This document shows, piece by piece, positions 1 to 8,256 of a stretch of DNA of 42,895 bases (the stretch's first letter is position 1; each line of letters begins with the position of its first letter). Under the pieces are notes generated by a model that ran no database searches, had not been told where the DNA came from, and was given only the letters and a program-made list of their open reading frames with translations. The DNA comes from Acidobacteriota bacterium. Its GTDB lineage: Bacteria; Acidobacteriota; Terriglobia; Versatilivoradales; Versatilivoraceae. Location: contig VXMN01000024.1 of NCBI GenBank assembly GCA_009841055.1, positions 1-42,895 on the forward strand, written 5' to 3'. The position numbers were made by a program, and so were the translations under genes.

Positions 1-2
1 CC

Positions 3-374
3 GGTGGGGGACGCGTCGGTTTACTCGTGCGTTCTGACCGCCCAACCTCTCGCCGCCTGCCTCCACCCAGCCGCGGTCCCCGATTCCCGACCGGCGTCGG
101 CCTCGGCCGAAGTGACGCGGAATATGACCAGGGCCGCGAATATCTGCAGCAGTTGGCAGAAGTCACTGGGGGCACCCTTTACGTCTCCGAGGGCCTCCGC
201 AACCTGGGCGATGCTTTTCAGGAAATCGCCGCCGAGCTGAGCAGCCAATACAGCCTGGCCTACAGTCCCACCAACAAGAAAAGAGACGGCAGGTTTCGCC
301 GCATCAAGATCGTAGTCAACCTCCCCGATGTCATCGTCAGAGCCAAGCGCGGCTACTATAGCCAACCCTTCTAG
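3..374 (+). CDS. C-terminal fragment of a VWFA-related Acidobacterial domain-like protein (5' partial)
   Basis: The frame is open from the first complete codon, so the N-terminus lies outside the window. About 90 residues look like the end of a von Willebrand factor A-like domain of the kind abundant in Acidobacteriota: QQLAEVTGGTLYVSEGL, then an amphipathic stretch (FQEIAAELSSQYSLAYSPTN), a basic strand (RFRRIKIVVN) and the closing VRAKRGYYSQPF. Members are usually exported proteins thought to bind ligands or metal at the MIDAS face; that part is not visible here, so substrate and export cannot be judged. The proximal part of the frame (before about position 130) looks less protein-like and could be out of register. 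The TonB-dependent receptor gene begins 53 bp downstream on the same strand. Family assignment rests on the C-terminal pattern only. Confidence 0.6.
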   Translation, partial: GGGRVGLLVRSDRPTSRRLPPPSRGPRFPTGVGLGRSDAEYDQGREYLQQLAEVTGGTLYVSEGLRNLGDAFQEIAAELSSQYSLAYSPTNKKRDGRFRRIKIVVNLPDVIVRAKRGYYSQPF

Positions 375-427
375 CAAGTTTGACCTTTAACAGCCTGTCA
401 ATCCACAATGGCGGCGAAGGGTTTCTC

Positions 428-2938
428 ATGACAACGCTTAAACGGGTCACCAGGGAATGCTTGGGTCTGCGGCTGGCGGCAGGGGTCGGAGCCGTGCTCC
501 TCTGCCTTGTGGAACCGGTGATGGGGCAGGTGGTCGTGAGCGGGACGGTCACCGATCAAGGCTTGAACCCCATCCGGGAGGTCAGCCTCCTCATTGAGAC
601 CAGCAGCGGTCCAGGCGTCGAGGTAACCACCCGTTCCAATGAACAGGGGACCTTCAGTTTCAACCTGGATCGAGCCGGGAGGTATCTCCTCCAGGCGAAC
701 CATGGCGACTATTACCCGATCGAGGACAAAACCCTGGACTTGATCACGGGTGTGAACCTCGTCAACATCGAGCTCATCTCCCTGGAGGAGTCCCGAATCA
801 CGGTCGATGTTTACGCTGACGACCACCTTTCGGTGGAGCAGGTCGCCATGTCGCAGGCGCTGGAGGAACGGGAAATCGACTCCATCCCCGTAACCCGCTC
901 CACCAAGCTTCGAATTCAAGGGGCCGCGGCGGTTTTGCCGGGCGTTTTGAGGGATCCGACGGGTGACTTGCATTTTCATGGAAGCTCGGTACAGGAGATG
1001 AACTGGTCCCTGGATGGATTCAACTTGTCCGATCCTGCTTCGGGAAAGCTGGAGATGGGGCTGGGTGCGGAATCGGTCAAATCCCTGGATCTGTTTTCCG
1101 GGCGCTATTCGGCCGAGTTCGGCAAGGGGACCGGCGGCACCATGGTCCTCAATTCCCGGATGGGAGACGACCAGTTCAAGCAGCGATTCACCAATTTCGT
1201 TCCCGGGATCGAATTTACCCGGGGACTCCGATTCCGCGACTGGAGACCTCGCCACAATTTCTCCGGCCCTATCCTCAAGAATCGCGCCTGGTTCTTCAAC
1301 AGCCTGGATCTCCTCTATGAGGAAAACATCATCCCCGAGCTGCCGGTCGGCCGGGACCGTCACGTATCCTGGGCCGTCAACAACAGCTTGCGAGTTCAAA
1401 CCAAGCTCACGCCCCGGCACACGTTGAGCTCAGGGTTCGTAGTGGACTATCTCAACGCACCCAAGTCGGGCCTTTCTCCTCTGAACCCGCTGGAAACCAC
1501 TCTGGACAGGAGAGCGCGCAGGTATTTCTTCAATCTCAAGGATCAATGGGTTCTATCCCCCGAGAGTGTCCTGGAATTCGGCTATGCGGCCTATCGCTCG
1601 ATCAATCGACAGGTCCCTCAGGGAAGCCGGACCTACCGGATCACTTCCTTTGAAAGAGGCGGAAACTTCCCCATCGACACCCTGCATATCAGCAGCCGCG
1701 ACCAGTGGAGAGCCGATCTGTTCAGTCCCCCCTGGGACTGGCTCGGACAGCACCAGACCAAGGTGGGAGCCAATCTCGACTATTTACGCTATTTCCAGGA
1801 CATCCGGCGGTCCGCCATCGAATATTTCCGCCTGGACGGCACCCGGTCAAGCAGGCTGTCCTTCGGCGGCAGCGGCGAATTCAGTGAATGGAACCTGGAA
1901 ACTGCCGCCTACCTGCAGGACCGGTGGGCCATCCAACCGCGTCTGGTGGCGGAGTTGGGCCTGCGCTGGGATTGGGACCGCGTTGTTTCCCGCGGCGTGG
2001 TTACCCCCAGATTCAGCCTGGCTTTCATGCCTGTCGGACTTGACAGCACCAAGTTCTCGGCCGGCTTTGGCTGGATTCCGGCCACCACCTACTTCCGGGT
2101 CTTCACCCGCCACAGAGATCAATACTCCATCTTTACCGACTTCGCCCCGGACGGCATCACTCCTCTGCAACCTCTCAACGTCAGATTCTTCACTCTGGAA
2201 CGATCCCTGCTCACGATCCCCAGGACACAGAATCTGAGCGCCGGCTGGCAACAGAAGCTGGCCTATGACACCGATTTCAACCTCAACTACTTGCGCAAGC
2301 GGATGCGGAACGGTTATGCGCAGGTCCCCATCTCCATCCGAATGATCCAGGACGAACGCCTCCCTCCCGGGAGTCGGACCATCCGCTATCAACTGCAAAA
2401 TTTCAGGGAAAACACCTATGACTCGGTTGAGATCTCTCTAAGCAGACTGTTCCGGGCGCACCATCGCTGGTTCCTGAGCTACACCTATTCACGAGCCCGT
2501 TCCAACGCCGCTCTGGATCTGGATACTGACGACCCTGTCCTGTTTTCCGACATCTCGGGGCGACCTTCCTGGGATGTACCTCACCGACTGGTGTCCTGGG
2601 CATCTTTCCCTATCGGGGAAAAGACTTCAGTAGCCCTCTTTGCCGAATGGCGTGACGGATTTCCCTTCAGCATCCACGACGACAACGGGAAACAGGTCGG
2701 CCGAATCAACAGCTGGCGACTTCCCCGGCACTTCAACCTGAACATCCACATCCAGAGAACATTGACCTTCCTCGGACATCGGTGGTCGTTGCGGCCGGGG
2801 GTGGACAACGTGACCAATCGCCCCAACTACAACCTGGTCAACAACAACATCGATTCTCCCGAGTTCCACAATCTCTTCGGGCGATCCCCCAGAAAGCTGG
2901 TCGTTCGATTGCGCTGGCTGGGCAAGGCCGAGAACTGA
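428..2938 (+). CDS. TonB-dependent receptor with N-terminal carboxypeptidase regulatory-like domain
   Basis: This is an outer-membrane receptor of 836 aa. The ATG at 428 is preferred over an upstream TTG because it has a GAAGG-type ribosome site 6-7 nt ahead and is followed by a signal peptide (basic start, LAAGVGAVLLCLVEPVMG, cleavage near residue 33). Residues ~35-115 form a carboxypeptidase-regulatory-like beta-sandwich (VSGTVTDQG...NEQGTFSFNL). A plug follows at ~140-240 with a typical FSGRYSAEFGKGTGGTMVL segment, and the rest is a barrel rich in aromatic beta-strands (RLVAELGLRWDWDRVV, HHRWFLSYTYSRARSNA, SLRPGVDNVTNRPNY). Such receptors import siderophores, glycans or oligomers using TonB/ExbBD energy; the substrate cannot be told and no TonB gene is nearby. 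The last residues (RLRWLGKAEN) lack the usual terminal aromatic. It stops with TGA. Confidence 0.88.
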   Translation: MTTLKRVTRECLGLRLAAGVGAVLLCLVEPVMGQVVVSGTVTDQGLNPIREVSLLIETSSGPGVEVTTRSNEQGTFSFNLDRAGRYLLQANHGDYYPIEDKTLDLITGVNLVNIELISLEESRITVDVYADDHLSVEQVAMSQALEEREIDSIPVTRSTKLRIQGAAAVLPGVLRDPTGDLHFHGSSVQEMNWSLDGFNLSDPASGKLEMGLGAESVKSLDLFSGRYSAEFGKGTGGTMVLNSRMGDDQFKQRFTNFVPGIEFTRGLRFRDWRPRHNFSGPILKNRAWFFNSLDLLYEENIIPELPVGRDRHVSWAVNNSLRVQTKLTPRHTLSSGFVVDYLNAPKSGLSPLNPLETTLDRRARRYFFNLKDQWVLSPESVLEFGYAAYRSINRQVPQGSRTYRITSFERGGNFPIDTLHISSRDQWRADLFSPPWDWLGQHQTKVGANLDYLRYFQDIRRSAIEYFRLDGTRSSRLSFGGSGEFSEWNLETAAYLQDRWAIQPRLVAELGLRWDWDRVVSRGVVTPRFSLAFMPVGLDSTKFSAGFGWIPATTYFRVFTRHRDQYSIFTDFAPDGITPLQPLNVRFFTLERSLLTIPRTQNLSAGWQQKLAYDTDFNLNYLRKRMRNGYAQVPISIRMIQDERLPPGSRTIRYQLQNFRENTYDSVEISLSRLFRAHHRWFLSYTYSRARSNAALDLDTDDPVLFSDISGRPSWDVPHRLVSWASFPIGEKTSVALFAEWRDGFPFSIHDDNGKQVGRINSWRLPRHFNLNIHIQRTLTFLGHRWSLRPGVDNVTNRPNYNLVNNNIDSPEFHNLFGRSPRKLVVRLRWLGKAEN

Positions 2939-3116
2939 GCCCGGCCAAGGCGCACTCGCAATCGGACGGTGGAGCGGTTGAGGACGGGTGTTCCCCGCCC
3001 GCCAGGGTGCAAGCCCGGATCGGCCCCTTCAGCGCAGCCGCGCCCGAGTTTCCACTTGTAATCTTCCCGGCAATGGTTCAAACTCCAGCTATGTAAGGAA
3101 GAGATCGAGGCATGCC

Positions 3117-3956
3117 ATGAGCTTGAGACTGCTCTGCTCCATGACCTTGCTAATCTCGCTGGCCCTTTCCCTCCCTGTTGCCTTTCCGGCACAATCCTCA
3201 GTCGCCACCGAGGCTTACGATCAGGGCCAGTACGGTACCGCCTATCAGCTTGCCCGGTCTCTGGCCGAAGAGGGGGATGTCGAGGCTCAGGTCCTGTTGG
3301 GACGGATGTTTGCCTGGGGGCGAGGAGTTCCCCGAGATCAGTCTGAGGCCGTGAAGTGGTTCCGGAAGGCGGCCGAGCAGGGTCACGGCCTGGCCCAATC
3401 CATTCTGGGCTTGCGGTACGCCTACGGCCGCGGCGTTCCTCAGGATGATTCCCAGGCGATCGAGTGGTTTCGCCGGGGGACCAAGCGAGGCAACGCCGTC
3501 GCTCAGCACAACCTGGGCGTCATGTACGAGAACGGAAAGGGGATCGGGAAAGACGATCAACAGGCAGCGTACTGGTATCGTCTGGCCGCCGAGCAGGGTG
3601 TGCCCCACGCACAATCCAACCTGGGCAGGATGTACAGTGAAGGTCGAGGAGTCGCCCGGGACAAACTGGAAGCCGTCAAGTGGTTCCAGAAAGCAGCTGA
3701 GCGGGGACTACCCCAGGCCATGCACAACCTGGGCGTAGCTTACCTCAATGGGGAAGGCCTGGCTCAAGACGACCTGAAGGCCTATGCCTGGGTCCATTTG
3801 GCTGCCCAGTTCAGCAGCCGGGGCTGGCGCACCCGTGACGTTCACCAGCAGTCAACCGACCTGAAAGGCAGACTGGGGCAACGGATGACTGCCAAGGAAA
3901 TCAAGAAGGCCGAGCGTCTTTCACAAAAGTGGCGAAAGAAATTTGCCCGCAGATAA
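3117..3956 (+). CDS. Exported Sel1-repeat (TPR-like) protein
   Basis: The product has 279 aa. The ATG at 3117 is chosen because GAGG lies 6 nt upstream and the product then begins with a signal peptide (MSLRLLCSMTLLISLALSLP, cleavage probably after FPA near residue 25). Residues ~53-232 hold five consecutive ~36-residue Sel1 repeats with the family pattern A-x2-LG-x2-Y-x2-G-x-G-V-x-D-x3-A-x2-W-x2-AA, for example at 53, 89, 125, 161 and 197. The C-terminal ~45 residues are basic and probably helical. Sel1 proteins are solenoid scaffolds for protein-protein contacts; the partner is unknown. It stands alone on the plus strand between the TonB receptor and a repeat-filled gap. Two further Sel1 genes occur at 35516-36951, so this is an expanded family here. 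Confidence 0.85.
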   Translation: MSLRLLCSMTLLISLALSLPVAFPAQSSVATEAYDQGQYGTAYQLARSLAEEGDVEAQVLLGRMFAWGRGVPRDQSEAVKWFRKAAEQGHGLAQSILGLRYAYGRGVPQDDSQAIEWFRRGTKRGNAVAQHNLGVMYENGKGIGKDDQQAAYWYRLAAEQGVPHAQSNLGRMYSEGRGVARDKLEAVKWFQKAAERGLPQAMHNLGVAYLNGEGLAQDDLKAYAWVHLAAQFSSRGWRTRDVHQQSTDLKGRLGQRMTAKEIKKAERLSQKWRKKFARR

Positions 3957-4071
3957 GCTCCGCCACCGCCCCTCCACGACGGGGCGGATCATTCGAAGGT
4001 GAAACAACAAATCTTCATGACCTATCGGGGGCAAGGACCCTGTCCCGTGAATCCAGACTCCTGGATTATTG

Positions 4072-4118
4072 AACATCGATGCACAGGATGCACAGGATGC
4101 ACAGGATAACCAGGATGA
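4072..4118 (+). repeat. Tandem degenerate GATGCACAG repeat, left arm
   Basis: The 9-bp unit GATGCACAG is repeated about three times (ATCGATGCACAGGATGCACA...), then decays into GATAACCAGGATGA. It reappears in inverse orientation at 4207-4233 and again inside the 3' end of the NUDIX gene at 8323-8353. Confidence 0.85.
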
Positions 4119-4206
4119 GAGGCTGCTGCACGAGAGGCTGACTCCGGCGATGATCGTGTGCGGATTTGTGGATGTCCAGGACTACAAGCCAGCGGTCTCC
4201 GGAAAA

Positions 4207-4233
4207 AATCCTGTGCATCCTGTGCATCGATGT
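4207..4233 (-). repeat. GATGCACAG repeat, inverted right arm
   Basis: The sequence AATCCTGTGCATCCTGTG followed by CATCGATGT is the reverse complement of the core of the left arm at 4072-4118. The two arms flank about 88 bp of unique sequence, giving a long imperfect hairpin-forming unit. Confidence 0.85.
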
Positions 4234-4259
4234 AAATCAAAAATCTACGCATGCTTGAC

Positions 4260-4335
4260 TGAGCCTTTTGCAAAATTCGGCAACGTGATCGTTGCCGGAA
4301 ATAGCCACAAAAGGCACAAAAACACAAAAAGAGCG
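4260..4335 (+). repeat. Dispersed hairpin-bearing intergenic element, copy A
   Basis: The order is GAGCCTTTTGCAAAATTCGG, then a perfect 8-bp stem (CGGCAACG, loop TGAT, CGTTGCCG at 4278-4297), then ATAGCCACAAAAGGCACAAA. The same order of blocks occurs on the minus strand at 40568-40625 with about three quarters identity by eye, and in part at 40432-40552. Confidence 0.75.
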
Positions 4336-4387
4336 GAGCCATGAGAAACGACCCGGGCATGCGGGCTTTGGTCTGAGCGGCACGCAA

Positions 4388-4422
4388 CGGGAGAGGATGC
4401 GGGCGGGACGCCCGCGCTCCCG
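4388..4422. repeat. REP-like GC-rich palindrome downstream of pncA
   Basis: An inner perfect stem GCGGGCG / CGCCCGC with a GGA loop (4399-4415) is enclosed by an outer CGGGAG / CTCCCG stem (4388-4393 and 4417-4422). It lies about 20 bp beyond the pncA stop on the minus strand, so it may end that transcript, but no U-tract follows on either strand. The shape resembles repetitive extragenic palindromes. Confidence 0.7.
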
Positions 4423-4441
4423 GGGGATGTCGTAGGGAACA

Positions 4442-5065
4442 CTACCGGGGCTTTCCCAACTCGGCGCTGTCTACGATTCCAACGCCGGCTGCTATCATTT
4501 CATTCACCGCACCTTCCACATCCCCCGGATTCAAATCGACGCCCCGGCAACAATCCCGGACTAAAAAGGTCGCAAACCCCAGTGCCCGCGCATCCAGCGC
4601 CGTGAACTTGACGCAGTAGTCGGTTGCCAGTCCCGCCACAAATACCGCGCTCACACCCCTTTGCTTCAGGTAGTCCCCGAGGCCGGTCGCCATGCGATGG
4701 CCGTTGTCGTAAAACCCGCTGTAGCTGTCAATGTCGGCATCGGTGCCCTTGACGAAGACCTTGGCCCAGCGATCTCGGTTCAGGCCCGGCGCAAAGTCAG
4801 CCCCCGGCGTATTTTGCACGCAATGGACCGGCCACAGAGTCTGCTCGAGCCCCCCCAGCTCAATCAAGTCTCCTACACGCTTTCCGGAGTGGTTGGCGGC
4901 AAAGCTCCCGTGATCGGGAGGGTGCCAGTCCCGGGTTGCGACGATCCACTCGAATCTTGCCTGCAACCGGTTCACCAGGGGTACCACTTCGTCTCCGCCG
5001 GGAACCGCCAGCGCTCCCCCGGGAATGAAATCATTTTGAATGTCAACCACAATCAGGGCTTCCAC
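4442..5065 (-). CDS. pncA: Nicotinamidase (pyrazinamidase-type isochorismatase fold)
   Basis: PncA hydrolyses nicotinamide to nicotinate and ammonia in the cytoplasm, feeding the Preiss-Handler NAD salvage route. The 207-aa product has the catalytic triad D8 (VVDIQNDF), K106 (VFVKGTD) and C151 (ATDYCVKFT), and metal ligands D46, H48, H52 (TRDWHPPDH) and H81 (WPVHC). This matches the nicotinamidase subgroup rather than other isochorismatase-like hydrolases. The start is GTG at 5065, 23 bp inside the 3' end of pncB, so translation is probably coupled. The product is the direct substrate of the pncB enzyme, which makes the pair a complete nicotinamide-to-nicotinate-mononucleotide module. It ends with TAG just before a REP-like palindrome. 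Confidence 0.95.
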   Translation of the reverse strand: MEALIVVDIQNDFIPGGALAVPGGDEVVPLVNRLQARFEWIVATRDWHPPDHGSFAANHSGKRVGDLIELGGLEQTLWPVHCVQNTPGADFAPGLNRDRWAKVFVKGTDADIDSYSGFYDNGHRMATGLGDYLKQRGVSAVFVAGLATDYCVKFTALDARALGFATFLVRDCCRGVDLNPGDVEGAVNEMIAAGVGIVDSAELGKPR

Positions 5066-6533
5066 GCCGATTGCTCTCCAGGATCATCCGTTCTCTCAGA
5101 TGGTAGAGCCCCGACTCGAGACCCACCGGATACTGCCCGGGTCGGGTCAAGCGCTTCAGTGCAGGATCCAACCGGGCCAACTGATCTTGAGCCCGTTGGC
5201 GACAGCAATCCACCGACTCGGCTTGCCAGACCTGCTTCCCCGTGCGCCAGACCGGAATCAGCAAATCCTCACCGGACTCCCAGGTGGGAGACCGCCGCTT
5301 TCGACGCACCCTGCCGGAATCCAGCAACACCTGCCTCCCGCCTGACCCCAGGCGCGTATCATAAATGACATCTCCCACAAACCTCCCGGCCTTTTCGAAC
5401 CGGCGAACTTGAAGGATGCCCGGAATCGACATCTTGACCGCCTGTTCCGACAGTTTCAGCTTGTATTCCCAGTCTCCCGATGAACCGCGAACGGCCGCCA
5501 GCTTGTAGACTCCACCCATTGCAGGCTGTCCGTCGGCCGTCACCATCCTGGTTCCGACCCCCCAGACTCCAATGCTCGCCCCCCGTTTCTTGAGAGAGGC
5601 GATGAGGTGTTCGTCAAGATCGTTGCTGGCGATGATAACCGCTTTGCCCAAACCGGCTTCGTCCAGGATATGGCGGGCCTCCCGGCTGAGCCGATCCAGG
5701 TTTCCTGAATCGAGACGGATGCCCACCATCTCGTGGCCCGATTGTCTCAGTTGCTTCCCCACCCGGACAGCGTTGCGGACCCCCTCCAGAGTGTCATAGG
5801 TGTCCACCAGGAAGACGCAATTGTTGGGGAGCGCCCTGGCGTACGCTTCGAAAGACTCAAGTTCGCTGCCAAAGGCCATGACCCAACTGTGGGCATGAGT
5901 TCCCCGAACCGGAATTCCAAAGCGCTTCCCGGCAAGGAGGTTGGATGTGCCGGCACAGCCGCCGATATAGGCGGATCGACTCGCAGTGAGGCCGCCATCG
6001 CCTCCCTGCGCCCGCCGCAAGCCGAATTCCATCACGGGATCTCCAGCAGCGGCCAGACACACCCGGGCCGACTTGGTGGCTATCAGCGACTGAAAATTGA
6101 GGATATTCAGCAGGGTTGTTTCCAGGAGCTGGCATTGAATGATCGGCCCGCGTACCCGCAGTACCGGCTCGTGAGGGAAGACCAACGTCCCCTCGGGGAA
6201 ACCGTCCACCTCGCAGGTCAGCCTCAGCCTGCCCAGATATCTCAGAAAGTCGGATTGGAATATCGGCCGGCCATCGTTACCGGTCAGGCTCCCCAGATAG
6301 GCGACATCCTCGGCGCTGAAAGCGTATCGGTCCAGGGTTTCAATGACGCCGGCCAGCCCGCAGGCAATGGAAAAACCACCCCCGAAGGGTGTACTGCGGA
6401 AGGTAAGGTTGAAGACGGCTTCCTTGTCCTGCCACCCGGTCTTCCAATAGCCATAGGCCATGGTCAACTGGTATAGATCGGTCAGGAGGGGGTGATGAGC
6501 GCGATCGTGTGCTGGACCGGTTCCCAAGATCAC
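5043..6533 (-). CDS. pncB: Nicotinate phosphoribosyltransferase
   Basis: PncB joins nicotinate and PRPP to make nicotinate mononucleotide with ATP assistance in the cytoplasm, the committed step of NAD salvage. In 496 aa the visible family blocks are the N-terminal LLTDLYQLTMAYGYW (16-30), RGPIIQCQLLETTLLNILNF (128-147), EFGLRRAQG (169-177), RGTHAHSW (210-217) with the histidine-rich active-site loop, GIRLDSGNL and the late WGVGTRMVTA. The start is taken as GTG at 6533, with AGGAG about 7 nt upstream. It begins 7 nt after the beta-propeller gene ends and overlaps pncA by 23 bp, so the three genes are likely co-transcribed. It belongs to the bacterial NAPRTase class of ~450-500 residues. Confidence 0.95.
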   Translation of the reverse strand: MILGTGPAHDRAHHPLLTDLYQLTMAYGYWKTGWQDKEAVFNLTFRSTPFGGGFSIACGLAGVIETLDRYAFSAEDVAYLGSLTGNDGRPIFQSDFLRYLGRLRLTCEVDGFPEGTLVFPHEPVLRVRGPIIQCQLLETTLLNILNFQSLIATKSARVCLAAAGDPVMEFGLRRAQGGDGGLTASRSAYIGGCAGTSNLLAGKRFGIPVRGTHAHSWVMAFGSELESFEAYARALPNNCVFLVDTYDTLEGVRNAVRVGKQLRQSGHEMVGIRLDSGNLDRLSREARHILDEAGLGKAVIIASNDLDEHLIASLKKRGASIGVWGVGTRMVTADGQPAMGGVYKLAAVRGSSGDWEYKLKLSEQAVKMSIPGILQVRRFEKAGRFVGDVIYDTRLGSGGRQVLLDSGRVRRKRRSPTWESGEDLLIPVWRTGKQVWQAESVDCCRQRAQDQLARLDPALKRLTRPGQYPVGLESGLYHLRERMILESNRRGSPDCG

Positions 6534-6540
6534 TCATCTC

Positions 6541-8043
6541 CTATCGGGCAAGACGAGCAAAGCAATACAGCGTTCCGCGGGTGCGAACGTAGAGACGACT
6601 GTCGGCAATAGCCGGCGTAGCGTAACACTCGTCAGCAAGATCGTTGAGCGCCAGAACCTCCCATTGGCCACCTGCTTTCAAGACCGGGGCCTTCCCGTTC
6701 TGGCCGAACAGGTACACCTTGTCGTCCACACCGACTGGAGAAGAATAGAACCGGTCGGTGGCCCCGTTGAGGCGGGCCTGCTTGAGTACTTCCCCGCTCT
6801 CCGGATCCAGCGTGGTGACGATTCCACCATCCCTGACCAGGTAGAGGACGGATTGGTACAGGAGCGGAGAAGAGACGTTCGGCAGAGATTTTCGATATCG
6901 CCAAAGAATATTGCTGCCGGTCAGGTCTCCGCGCCCTCCATGCCGAATGGCCATCATGTTGTTCTGGGCCTCCAGGCGAGCTCGATAGAAATCCCAATCC
7001 AGCCGACTCAGAAATCGATCCTTGTCCAGATCAACGTTTCGCCAGTTCTTGGCCGGCTTGAATCCTTCGATCTCCTCCAATGACAACCGTCCGTCCCCAT
7101 CGATGTCCCGTTCCGCCAAGACCTGGGCATGGGAGGGAAGATCGACGCGAACGGCGCTGTTCCCTCCGGATTCCCAGGCATTGAGGTAGATCCTGTCGCC
7201 GTCGATCAGCGGCACCGACTTGAGCTGCCAGGCCATGCCTCGCAGCCACCAGAGCTTCTTCCCCTGATCCAGAGAGTAGGCGATCAACTGGTAGGATCCC
7301 GGCACGATCAACTCGGCGGGCTCGTCCCCGCGCCGAAATACCGCCGGGGTCGAATAGCCGCGGGTAACCTCAGGTCTTTCCGTTCTCCAAAGCACCTGCC
7401 CGCTGTCCTTGTCCACCGCAATCATGTAGGAGCCGCTGTCCTGGTCGCAGACCATGACGACCTTGCCGTCCGCCAGGATCGGCGATGCGCCGTGCCCATT
7501 GACGTTGTTCAACGCTCCGACCGGCAATCGCCATCGCTCACGACCGTCCAACTCATAGGCGACCAGCCCGAAATCCCCGAAAAACACGACCAGGACCTCT
7601 CCATCGGTAACGGGCGTTGGAGAAGCAGCCGAGTTGATCTTGTGGTATCTCTGATCCCGTTCCCTGGCCAGGGAACGCTGCCAGAGGATCCGGCCCGTGT
7701 CGCGGTCGAGACCATAGGTGACCAGTGAATCCTCCGATGCCCCGGTCAGGAACAAGCGATCACCGGCAATCACCGGAGAAGACTCCCCGGGCAGCAGACC
7801 GGTCTTCCAGACGACGTTCTCGTCCGGCCCAAAGCGGACCGGGAGGTTTCGATCGTCGGAGACACCCATTCCAGCAGGCCCCCGGAATCTCGGCCACACC
7901 GGAGCCTCGGCCGATTCCTCGGCTCCAATCCTTGCCGGCAGGAAACCGGCGGCCAGTCCGGCTAGCAGGACTGCCAGGACATGACCCTCAAACACGCGGG
8001 TCAAGACATCGGGAATCAGGCGGCGAACTCGTTTTCTTGGCAT
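6541..8043 (-). CDS. Exported PQQ-type beta-propeller protein with inserted EF-hand pair
   Basis: The product has 500 aa. ATG at 8043 is preferred over upstream in-frame starts because what precedes it is repeat-derived and a GAGGAGA site lies ~11 nt ahead. Residues ~17-41 form a membrane or signal segment (GHVLAVLLAGLAAGFLPARI, then A-E). WPRFRGPAGMGVSDD opens the domain as in many outer-membrane-assembly/PQQ-like propellers, and repeated blades follow (VIAGDRLFLTG, GASPILADGKVVMVCD, LWWLRG, VYLFGQNGKAPVL). Two EF-hand loops interrupt the propeller: D313-D315-D317-E324 and D338-D340-D342-D349, so calcium binding is likely. Quinone-ligand residues were not identified, so enzymatic alcohol-dehydrogenase activity should not be assumed; scaffold or binding roles are equally possible. 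It sits first in a tight operon with pncB and pncA. Confidence 0.85.
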   Translation of the reverse strand: MPRKRVRRLIPDVLTRVFEGHVLAVLLAGLAAGFLPARIGAEESAEAPVWPRFRGPAGMGVSDDRNLPVRFGPDENVVWKTGLLPGESSPVIAGDRLFLTGASEDSLVTYGLDRDTGRILWQRSLARERDQRYHKINSAASPTPVTDGEVLVVFFGDFGLVAYELDGRERWRLPVGALNNVNGHGASPILADGKVVMVCDQDSGSYMIAVDKDSGQVLWRTERPEVTRGYSTPAVFRRGDEPAELIVPGSYQLIAYSLDQGKKLWWLRGMAWQLKSVPLIDGDRIYLNAWESGGNSAVRVDLPSHAQVLAERDIDGDGRLSLEEIEGFKPAKNWRNVDLDKDRFLSRLDWDFYRARLEAQNNMMAIRHGGRGDLTGSNILWRYRKSLPNVSSPLLYQSVLYLVRDGGIVTTLDPESGEVLKQARLNGATDRFYSSPVGVDDKVYLFGQNGKAPVLKAGGQWEVLALNDLADECYATPAIADSRLYVRTRGTLYCFARLAR

Positions 8044-8116
8044 GGAATCGGGGTCTCCTCGATAGCGCAAACGGCCGGTCAAGCGACCTGACTGAAACAA
8101 ACGAAAAAAAGAGTGA

Positions 8117-8153
8117 TCCACGAAGTCACACGAAGAACCACGAAGGGCCACCA
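8117..8153 (+). repeat. CACGAAG degenerate tandem repeat, left arm
   Basis: The unit CCACGAAG / CACACGAAG recurs three times within 37 bp. The inverse arm is at 8257-8299, and related arms are at 40382-40413 and 40691-40722. Confidence 0.75.
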
Positions 8154-8256
8154 AGCGGGACGGCTCTGCCGCATCGGCCGGGTTGCGGCCCGGCAACCCA
8201 GCCTGCGCCCCCGGGGGCATCCCATGACATCGTTGCACCAAGGGAGGTCCATCGCT

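Larger units (their letters stand above)
3957..4441. other. Non-coding gap filled with short repeats
   Basis: No credible gene lies in these 485 bp between convergent genes. It holds an inverted pair of GATGCACAGGAT-type tandem repeats (4072-4118 and 4207-4233), one copy of a hairpin-bearing dispersed element (4260-4335) and a strong GC-rich palindrome (4388-4422) just downstream of pncA. Short open frames here only translate the repeats (for example IDAQDAQD) and are not called. Confidence 0.8.

Noticed and set aside
4072-4233. Possible CRISPR array
   Set aside because: Repeats are head-to-tail 9-mers without spacers of constant length, and no cas genes are nearby.
4022-4387. Short frames on both strands translating to IDAQDAQD or HPVHPVHRC
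   Set aside because: These are translations of the GATGCACAG repeat and carry no other coding signal.
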